8,897 nucleotides of DNA from Pseudomonadota bacterium (lineage in GTDB: Bacteria > Pseudomonadota > Alphaproteobacteria > Rhizobiales > Rhizobiaceae), in assembly GCA_023416545.1 (NCBI GenBank), contig JAEZHO010000167.1:1-8897 (forward strand), given 5' to 3'. The notes below the pieces were generated by a model. The model was not told the DNA's origin. It did not search any database and saw only the letters and a program-made list of their open reading frames with translations. Below are positions 1-4,878 of the stretch, piece by piece (the first letter of the stretch is position 1; each line of letters begins with the position of its first letter). The position numbers were made by a program, and so were the translations under genes.

Positions 1-18
1 CAGCTGAGCTACGGGTGC
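1..18 (-). tRNA. tRNA gene, 5' end only (probably tRNA-Arg)
   Basis: Read on the minus strand, these 18 bases are GCACCCGTAGCTCAGCTG. They give a 7-nt acceptor arm, the invariant T8-A9 (here TA), and the GCTCAGCTG D-arm of a bacterial tRNA. The rest of the gene, including the anticodon, lies outside the window. The start resembles the tRNA-Arg(CCG) class (E. coli argX begins GCGCCCGTAGCTCAGCTG), so Arg is likely, but the identity cannot be proved without the anticodon. It lies downstream of the histidine kinase gene in the same direction, about 130 bases from that gene's stop codon. Confidence 0.82.
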
Positions 19-51
19 GTCTGCTAACGGCGTCGCCGCTTGCGTGGCGAT

Positions 52-80
52 CCTCTAAAACGTCCTCCGGATGATTGCAA
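52..80 (-). promoter_or_regulatory. Possible promoter for the tRNA gene
   Basis: On the minus strand a TTGCAA (-35-like, 75-80) is followed after 17 bases by TAGAGG (-10-like, 52-57). This would place the start of transcription about 25-30 bases before the mature tRNA 5' end. A small inverted repeat, TCGCC/GGCGA (33-37 with 46-50), lies in the leader. The -10 match is poor (3 of 6), so this is only a candidate. Confidence 0.25.
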
Positions 81-147
81 GCGCTTTTCCGTCGCAGGTC
101 CGATTTTTGCCGATCAAGCGCCAGTGCAGGCCGTTTATCGAAGAAAT

Positions 148-1644
148 TCAGGCGCCGGCGCGCATGCGATAGTCGTCGAGAGCGACCGGCCGGTCGGGGA
201 TCTCTATCCGGAACTGGGTGCCGGGGCCGGGTTTTTCGACGAGTGCGATCGTCCCTCCGTGGGCGAGCACGAGTTCGCGCGCAATGGCGAGCCCGAGCCC
301 GGTGCCGCCGGAGCGGGCTGCGCCGCGGAAGGCCGCGAAGAGGTTTTCCTTCGCCTTGCGCGGCATGCCCGGCCCGGTGTCGTCTATGGTGATGCCCACC
401 ACGCTGCCGACGCGCTGCGCCGTGACGGTGATCCTCCGGATGGTTGCCGGATCGTCGGGGTGAAAGACGACGAGCGCCTGCACGGCATTCCGGCAGATGT
501 TGTGGATGACGCGGAAGAGCTGGTCGCTGTCGGCATCGATCTCGAGCTCGCCCGGAACCTGATCCTGGAACTCGATGCCGCTGTCGGGATCGAGGGCCAG
601 CATGTCGCGAACGTCCTGGCACAGCTCGGCGAGGCGCAGGACGCGGCGCTTGGGCGCGGACTCGGTCGCCTGGCCATAGGAGAGCACCTCGCTGGTATAG
701 CCGACGGCGCGATCGATCGTGCGCAGAAGCTTCGGCGCGAACCTTCGCACCATCGGATCGTCGACATCCACGAGGCGGTCGGACATGAGCTGCGCGGAGG
801 CGAGGATGTTGCGCATGTCGTGATTGATCTTCGACACCGCGAGCCCGAGATCGGCGAGGTTCTTCTGCTGCTTGAGGGTCCGCTGAAGCTCGACCTGCAT
901 TTCCAGGAGGTGGTGTCCGGCGACGGCGAGTTCGCCCCTGGCGCCATCGGGGCGGAACAGCCTGCCCGGATCCTCGGGACGCTCCGAAAAAAGCTGCATG
1001 CTGCGCGCGAGATGGCGGATCGGCCGGATCATCATCCGGTTGATGGCAAGGAAGATCAGCACGGCGGTGATCAGGGATATGACAAGCGACAGGACGAACA
1101 TCATCTGCGCGTAGCCGATCATCTCCTTGCGCAACGCATCATCGGTCATCACCACCTCGATAACCATGTCCGTCTCGCCGATGGGGCCAAGCACGCGCAT
1201 CACCCGTCCGCCGCCGAAAAGCAGGGTGCGCATCGCGTCACGGATGGACTCCAGCAAAGATACGTCCGAGAGGTCGTACTGATCATCGATCTGGGGCGGT
1301 GTATCGACGGCTGCAAGCAGGCTCGAGGTTCCGTCCTTCCTGAGCGCCACCACCTTGGCACCGGTGGCGAGCAGCGTGTCGTCTTGGACGCTCCGGGGAA
1401 GTTCCGAGGGGCGCAGGCCATCGATGACCACGCCGGCCGCCGCCGCGGTATCGAGCCTGTCCCGCAGCCAGCTCATGCGCATTCCCGCCACGGACGGCGC
1501 GAAGATGAGGATTTCGGCAAGCATGACGAAGGCCACGGTCAGCCAGAGCAGCCGCCCGGAAAGGCCGTGGAAAAGGCGCGGCATCCTCTCAGGCGCTTCG
1601 CGCTCGGGGGGTGCACCAATTTCGTTATCGACTTCTCCGCTCAT
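148..1644 (-). CDS. Membrane-bound sensor histidine kinase
   Basis: A 498-residue two-component sensor kinase that should autophosphorylate on histidine and pass the phosphate to a response regulator not present here. Visible in order: cytoplasmic N-terminus; TM1 about 31-51; a periplasmic sensor region about 55-178 of unrecognised fold; TM2 about 181-203; a HAMP-like linker about 200-255; a dimerisation/phosphoacceptor helix with INHDMRN (His275); and a HATPase_c domain with N-box HNICRNAVQAL (Asn386), G1 box DDTGPGMP (421-428) and G2 box GGTGLGLA (446-453). All catalytic motifs are intact. The open frame extends to an ATG at 1782, but that lies upstream of a terminator. I chose the ATG at 1644 because GGAG sits 6 bases before it (1651-1654); an ATG at 1689 has only a weak site. 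The gene follows the MCP gene on the same strand but is separated from it by the terminator. The ligand and the partner regulator are unknown. Confidence 0.9.
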   Translation of the reverse strand: MSGEVDNEIGAPPEREAPERMPRLFHGLSGRLLWLTVAFVMLAEILIFAPSVAGMRMSWLRDRLDTAAAAGVVIDGLRPSELPRSVQDDTLLATGAKVVALRKDGTSSLLAAVDTPPQIDDQYDLSDVSLLESIRDAMRTLLFGGGRVMRVLGPIGETDMVIEVVMTDDALRKEMIGYAQMMFVLSLVISLITAVLIFLAINRMMIRPIRHLARSMQLFSERPEDPGRLFRPDGARGELAVAGHHLLEMQVELQRTLKQQKNLADLGLAVSKINHDMRNILASAQLMSDRLVDVDDPMVRRFAPKLLRTIDRAVGYTSEVLSYGQATESAPKRRVLRLAELCQDVRDMLALDPDSGIEFQDQVPGELEIDADSDQLFRVIHNICRNAVQALVVFHPDDPATIRRITVTAQRVGSVVGITIDDTGPGMPRKAKENLFAAFRGAARSGGTGLGLAIARELVLAHGGTIALVEKPGPGTQFRIEIPDRPVALDDYRMRAGA

Positions 1645-1650
1645 GCGGAT

Positions 1651-1654
1651 CTCC
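1651..1654 (-). promoter_or_regulatory. Ribosome binding site deciding the kinase start
   Basis: GGAG on the minus strand, 6 bases before the ATG at 1644. This spacing favours the 498-residue form over longer readings starting at 1689 or 1782. Confidence 0.6.
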
Positions 1655-1704
1655 GTCGTTGCCGCCACCCCCTGTGGCAGCGCGTCCATTCGTCGCCCCG
1701 GCCC

Positions 1705-1732
1705 GTTGTAGCAGTTTTTCCCGCGCGTACAA
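1705..1732 (-). promoter_or_regulatory. Candidate promoter of the histidine kinase gene
   Basis: On the minus strand TTGTAC (1727-1732) is followed after 16 bases by TACAAC (1705-1710), a moderate sigma70-like pair. It lies directly after the MCP terminator and would start transcription near 1698, leaving a leader of about 50 bases to the ATG at 1644. The matches to consensus are partial (3 of 6 and 4 of 6). The case rests mainly on position, because the terminator means the kinase needs its own start. Confidence 0.35.
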
Positions 1733-1771
1733 ACAGAAGCAGGCCGGGGGGAGAGCCCTCGGCCTGCTTCT
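1733..1771 (-). terminator. Rho-independent terminator of the MCP gene
   Basis: A perfect 12-bp inverted repeat pairs AGAAGCAGGCCG (1735-1746) with CGGCCTGCTTCT (1760-1771). The 13-base loop can add three more G-C pairs. On the minus strand the stem is followed by TGTTTGT, a modest U-rich tail. It begins 22 bases after the MCP stop codon. The stem is long and GC-rich, so termination is likely although the U tract is broken. Confidence 0.8.
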
Positions 1772-1793
1772 ATCGTCCACAAGACTGGACCGG

Positions 1794-3872
1794 TCAGAAC
1801 TCCTCCCAGTCCGCACCCGGTGCAGCGGCTGCCGCCGTCGCGGTCCTGCCGACACCCAATGCCTTGGCAATCGCGCCCGTCATCGCGCGGGCAGGCGATG
1901 CATGGGGACGATCAGTCTCCGAAGCCGGACGCGCCCGTCCGAGCCCGTTTCCGGATGTCGAGGGTTTCGCCGCCGGGGCGGGTGCGGGAACGGCACGAGC
2001 CTGTGCCAGGCCCGCGTCTCCCAGATGGAACCGGGAGACCACCGAGAACAATCCGCCGGCCTCCGAGGAGAGCTTCTGCGTGGCGGCCGAGGTTTCCTCG
2101 ACCATTGCGGCGTTCTGCTGCGTCACCTGGTCCATCTGGTTGATGGCGGTATTGACCTCCTGCAGTCCGGTCGCCTGCTCCTTTGCGGCCACTGCGATCG
2201 AGTGGATGTGTTCGTTGATCCGCATAACGCGGGCCTCGATCTCGGACAGGGCTTCTCCCGTCTTCTGGACCAGGCGAACGCCGCCGGCGACCTCCTCGCC
2301 CGACTTGGTGATCAGACCCTTGATGTCCTTGGCGGCGGCCGCGGAGCGCTGGGCGAGCTCCCGAACTTCCTGGGCGACGACGGCGAAGCCCTTGCCGGCC
2401 TCTCCTGCACGCGCAGCCTCCACACCGGCGTTGAGCGCCAGAAGGTTCGTCTGGAAGGCGATCTCGTCGATCACGTTGGTAATCTGGGCGATCTCGCGCG
2501 AGGCCTGCTCGATGCGACCCATGGCCTCGACCGCGCTGCGAACGACGGCACCGGACGCGACGGCGCTCTCGTTCGCTTCGCCCACCATGACGGTTGCTTC
2601 CTGGGCTCGCTCGGTCGAGGTGCGGACCACGGCCGTGATCTGGTCAAGCGCCGCCGAGGTTTCCTCCAGGGCGGCCGCCTGCTGTTCGGTGCGCCTGGAA
2701 AGATCGTTCGTCGCGCTGCTCAGTTCGTTGGAACTGCTGCTGATCGTTCCGGAGCTGACCCTTACGTTCTGCATGGTGTCGCGAAGGCTTGCGACTGCCG
2801 CGTTGACGTTGGCCTGCAGTTCCGCGAAGGCGCCGTGGAAACTGCCCGACATGGTCTGGGTAAGGTCGCCCTGGGCGAGGCACTTGACGACGCGACCGGT
2901 CTCCGAAACGCCTGCCTCGACGCTATCCATCAGGCTGTCCACGTTGCGGGCGAAGTTATCCAGGCTCTCCTCGCCGAAGCGTTTGTCGATCCGAAGGGTG
3001 AAGTCACCGTTAGCCGCGGCCCCCACGACCGCCTCCATCCGCGAGCGAAGTTCGTCGCTGCGTGCGCGGCTCCCGCTCTCATGCTCGTTCATGCGGGCGA
3101 CCTGGATGCCGTTCTGCTTGAAGATCTCCACCGCATCGGCCATCTCTCCGATTTCGTCGGCGCGGCCACGACCGGGGATTTCCGTATCGAAGTCACCATC
3201 GGCGACACGCTTCATGGAAGCGGTGAGGTCGATGATCGGTCCACTCAGCTGGCGGCGGCCCATGTAGAGGCCGAGGCCGGCACCGGCGGCGACACCGAAG
3301 AGCGTGACCGCCGAGAGGAGCAGCACGACCAGCCGGCCGAACTGATCGACTTCGGCATTGACGGCCTCGAGTTCCGCGAGGTCCGCATCGACCACGGCAT
3401 CGATTTCCGCCTGGAACTGCTTGCGGTTGGCCCGATTCGCCTCGTTATTGCCCTGCACGTTAGCTGCCTCGGGGCCGGTTTCCAGGCCGAGCTTTACCGT
3501 TTCGGTGCGAAATGCCTTGAACTCTCCCGCGCGTGCAACGAGGCTCGCAAAGGCGGCCTGCTGGCTGTCGGGGATCCGGGACTTCCAGTCCGCAAGCAAA
3601 ACGTCCATCTTCTGGAGGTTGTTCAAAAGTCCGTCGCCGAACTTGACGGCGTCTTCCTTCGTATCGGAGGCGTATATGCCGCGCGACTCCATGACGACCC
3701 CGGTCACCAGCCTGTTCAGGCTTTCTCCCATGTGAGCCCGCTGGGCGGCCGCCTCATATGTCTGCATCAGCGAGCGGGATTGCGTCAGCGCGAAGATGGA
3801 TATCCCACCGACGATCAGCGTCACCGCACTCATGAGACCAACGAGCAGGTTGATCTTCCCTCGAATTCTCAT
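1794..3872 (-). CDS. Methyl-accepting chemotaxis protein (chemoreceptor)
   Basis: A 692-residue transmembrane chemoreceptor that should couple ligand sensing to CheA/CheW at the pole. Visible in order: TM1 about 8-29; a periplasmic ligand domain of about 150 residues, helical and 4-helix-bundle-like; TM2 about 180-203; a HAMP domain about 204-257; a second HAMP-like unit about 275-345, including NGDFTLRI and QGDLTQTM; then the methyl-accepting coiled coil. The signalling hairpin tip is present (IAFQTNLLALNAG, about 471-483, then VEAARAGEAGKGFAVVAQEV), with Gly483 where most receptors have Ala. Glu pairs in ALEETSAAL (about 401-409) and MVEETSAAT (about 590-598) are probable methylation sites. 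A flexible Ala/Pro-rich tail ends in DWEEF (688-692), the type of C-terminal pentapeptide that tethers CheR/CheB. The frame also opens with TTG at 3887, but ATG at 3872 has GGAAGGGA 5 bases upstream and is preferred. The gene is monocistronic by its terminator and is away from any che cluster. The ligand is unknown. Confidence 0.95.
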   Translation of the reverse strand: MRIRGKINLLVGLMSAVTLIVGGISIFALTQSRSLMQTYEAAAQRAHMGESLNRLVTGVVMESRGIYASDTKEDAVKFGDGLLNNLQKMDVLLADWKSRIPDSQQAAFASLVARAGEFKAFRTETVKLGLETGPEAANVQGNNEANRANRKQFQAEIDAVVDADLAELEAVNAEVDQFGRLVVLLLSAVTLFGVAAGAGLGLYMGRRQLSGPIIDLTASMKRVADGDFDTEIPGRGRADEIGEMADAVEIFKQNGIQVARMNEHESGSRARSDELRSRMEAVVGAAANGDFTLRIDKRFGEESLDNFARNVDSLMDSVEAGVSETGRVVKCLAQGDLTQTMSGSFHGAFAELQANVNAAVASLRDTMQNVRVSSGTISSSSNELSSATNDLSRRTEQQAAALEETSAALDQITAVVRTSTERAQEATVMVGEANESAVASGAVVRSAVEAMGRIEQASREIAQITNVIDEIAFQTNLLALNAGVEAARAGEAGKGFAVVAQEVRELAQRSAAAAKDIKGLITKSGEEVAGGVRLVQKTGEALSEIEARVMRINEHIHSIAVAAKEQATGLQEVNTAINQMDQVTQQNAAMVEETSAATQKLSSEAGGLFSVVSRFHLGDAGLAQARAVPAPAPAAKPSTSGNGLGRARPASETDRPHASPARAMTGAIAKALGVGRTATAAAAAPGADWEEF

Positions 3873-3877
3873 CGCAT

Positions 3878-3885
3878 TCCCTTCC
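3878..3885 (-). promoter_or_regulatory. Ribosome binding site deciding the MCP start
   Basis: GGAAGGGA on the minus strand, 5 bases before the ATG at 3872. It overlaps the alternative TTG codon at 3887, which therefore is unlikely to be the true start. Confidence 0.7.
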
Positions 3886-4099
3886 AAGCCAGATTACAGA
3901 CAGAGGCTCTGCGAGCACCCCTCCACCGGTTGCGAGAATTGGCATGCAGCGATTAAGAAATGCTTGAGCATAAAAACTGGTCAGGCCGATAAAAGATTGC
4001 ATGAGCGTGACTAAGTGGCGGGAATGAGAACCGTTTTGCTTCAGGACTTGTCATTTACGCCCGAGACGTGAAATTTTGTCCCTCATTTACTGGGGAAGG

Positions 4100-4146
4100 G
4101 TGGAGCACTGGGTTGCTTCGCCAAAATTGGTCGACCAACCCTCCAC
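4100..4146. repeat. Inverted repeat with central perfect palindrome, upstream of the rpmH promoter
   Basis: GTGGA (4100-4104) pairs with TCCAC (4142-4146) and GGGTTG (4110-4115) pairs with CAACCC (4136-4141), leaving a 5-base bulge on the left arm. Inside lies a second, perfect 12-bp palindrome, TTGGTCGACCAA (4127-4138). The two structures overlap and would exclude each other in RNA. The palindrome ends about 40 bases before the rpmH -35 box, so a dimeric regulator site is possible, but no factor can be named. Confidence 0.5.
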
Positions 4147-4177
4147 GCAAGCCGAGTTGGCTCCCGCCGGCCCGTGA

Positions 4178-4206
4178 TTGACTTTTGTGGCGTCTTTCCC
4201 TTATAA
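4178..4206 (+). promoter_or_regulatory. Promoter of the rpmH-rnpA-yidC operon
   Basis: TTGACT (4178-4183), 17 bases, then TTATAA (4201-4206); TATAAG one base further on is an equally good -10 with an 18-base spacer. This is the best sigma70-type match in the window and sits about 115-140 bases before rpmH, as expected for a strongly expressed ribosomal protein gene. The predicted transcription start is near 4213. Confidence 0.7.
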
Positions 4207-4213
4207 GCCGCCC

Positions 4214-4320
4214 ACGTTCAGCCTCCCCGGGCTCGCGCGACTGCGAGTTGTTGGCGGACGTTTTCGAAACGCTCTGCCGCAAGGCAATCAAGAAGGGCCG
4301 CACACCGCGGTGTTTAAATA
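4214..4320 (+). other. Structured 5' leader of rpmH
   Basis: The predicted untranslated leader of about 107 bases holds three short inverted repeats: CTCGC/GCGAG (4232-4236 with 4243-4247), CGTTT/AAACG with a TCG loop (4259-4263 with 4267-4271), and the perfect palindrome ACACCGCGGTGT (4302-4313) just before the start codon. The nearest purine-rich site, AAGAAGGG (4290-4297), is 23 bases from the ATG, which is too far for a usual Shine-Dalgarno. Whether this is regulation or just a weak site is open. Confidence 0.4.
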
Positions 4321-4458
4321 ATGTCGAAGCGTACCTATCAACCGTCCAAGCTTGTCCGCAAGCGCCGTCACGGCTTCCGCGCCCGCATGGCGACGAACGG
4401 CGGCCGCAAGGTTCTTGCAGCTCGTCGCGCACGCGGCCGCAAGCGTCTGTCGGCCTAA
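4321..4458 (+). CDS. rpmH: 50S ribosomal protein L34
   Basis: A 45-residue, very basic protein, MSKRTYQPSKLVRKRRHGF at the start and ARRARGRKRLSA at the end, with the conserved central MATNGGRKVL. It matches bacterial L34 (usually 44-47 residues) along its whole length and binds 23S rRNA in the large subunit. It is the first gene of an operon with rnpA, the classic arrangement. The ATG is clear from the conserved N-terminus, although no Shine-Dalgarno lies at the normal distance. The rnpA start follows only 9 bases after the stop codon. Its codon use is dominated by CGC/CGT and AAG, as in highly expressed genes. Confidence 0.97.
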   Translation: MSKRTYQPSKLVRKRRHGFRARMATNGGRKVLAARRARGRKRLSA

Positions 4459-4460
4459 GG
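4457..4460 (+). promoter_or_regulatory. Ribosome binding site of rnpA inside the rpmH stop codon
   Basis: AAGG, formed by the last two bases of the rpmH TAA stop and the next two, stands 7 bases before a GTG at 4468. It supports that GTG as the rnpA start and suggests that translation of rnpA is coupled to termination on rpmH. Confidence 0.5.
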
Positions 4461-4467
4461 GCCGGCC

Positions 4468-4878
4468 GTGCCCGACAACCGGGCAATGACGACCGAAAAG
4501 AAAACCAAATCGACTGTCGGGCGGCTGAAAAGCCGGCCGCAGTTTCTTGCTGTGCGCAAGGGTGAGAGCCGCAGAGGCCGGACCTTCCTTCTCGAGGTCC
4601 TGGACCGGCAGGAGCCCGAGACGCCGCCACGGGCCGGCTTCACCGTCACCAAGAAGCACGGAAACGCTGTCGAGCGAAACCGGATGCGCCGACGCCTGAA
4701 AGAGGCGGTGCGGCAGAGCGTCGGGTTTGCAATGAAGCCCGGACACGACTATGTCATTGTCGCGCGACGGGAGGTCCTGACGGTACCGTTCGCAGAACTC
4801 ACTGCACAACTTGCCGAGCGCATAGACGGCCGGCCGAGACCGAAACGGTCTGAGGAGACCCGCTCCAGGAAAGCATGA
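4468..4878 (+). CDS. rnpA: Ribonuclease P protein component
   Basis: A 136-residue basic protein, the protein subunit that binds the RNase P RNA and helps it remove 5' leaders from pre-tRNAs. The family signature is clear: LKSRPQFLAVRKG near the N-terminus (20-32), GFTVTKKHGNAVERNRMRRR (57-76, the RNR motif that contacts RNA) and DYVIVARRE (94-102). The C-terminus is an Arg/Lys-rich tail. I chose GTG at 4468 because AAGG lies 7 bases before it; ATG at 4486 (residue 7, MTTEKK) is a possible alternative with no clear binding site of its own. The gene follows rpmH by 9 bases and its TGA overlaps the yidC ATG in ATGA, so all three genes should be co-transcribed. Confidence 0.95.
   Translation: MPDNRAMTTEKKTKSTVGRLKSRPQFLAVRKGESRRGRTFLLEVLDRQEPETPPRAGFTVTKKHGNAVERNRMRRRLKEAVRQSVGFAMKPGHDYVIVARREVLTVPFAELTAQLAERIDGRPRPKRSEETRSRKA

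Larger units (their letters stand above)
3873..4320. other. Divergent intergenic region between the MCP gene and rpmH
   Basis: A 448-base region between divergent genes. The part near 3890-4090 is more AT-rich than its surroundings and should hold the MCP promoter, but I could not find a convincing -35/-10 pair there. It contains ATGCTTGAGCAT (3960-3971), a short inverted repeat with a 2-base centre. The part at 4100-4146 holds a larger inverted repeat, 4178-4206 the rpmH promoter, and 4214-4320 the rpmH leader; these are listed separately. I see no credible small gene: open frames here overlap the MCP start or rpmH and have no family resemblance. Confidence 0.6.

Noticed and set aside
1..147. 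tRNA gene as a possible integration site for a mobile element
   Set aside because: Integrative elements usually recombine at the tRNA 3' end, which is outside the window. No integrase, direct repeat or compositional change is seen on the 5' side.
40..3267. A 1075-codon open frame on the plus strand, opposite the kinase and MCP genes
   Set aside because: It is exactly antisense to two well-recognised genes, has a low-complexity Arg/Ala/His/Ser-rich translation with no family resemblance, and changes character where the underlying gene changes. Long antisense frames are common in GC-rich genomes.
1611..3956. A 781-codon plus-strand open frame opposite the MCP gene
   Set aside because: It is antisense to the MCP gene in another frame, with Gly/Leu/Asp-rich composition and no recognisable domain or ribosome binding site.
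3754..4002. Minus-strand 82-codon frame overlapping the MCP start, as a possible leader peptide
   Set aside because: It runs out of frame into the MCP gene for over 100 bases, and its translation becomes a shifted reading of the MCP N-terminus.
4100..4146. The inverted repeat as a Rho-independent terminator
   Set aside because: Neither arm is followed by a T run on either strand, and no gene transcribes towards it.
4185..4565. Plus-strand open frame of 126 codons covering the rpmH leader and rpmH
   Set aside because: It overlaps rpmH and the start of rnpA out of frame, begins upstream of the predicted transcription start, and has no family resemblance.
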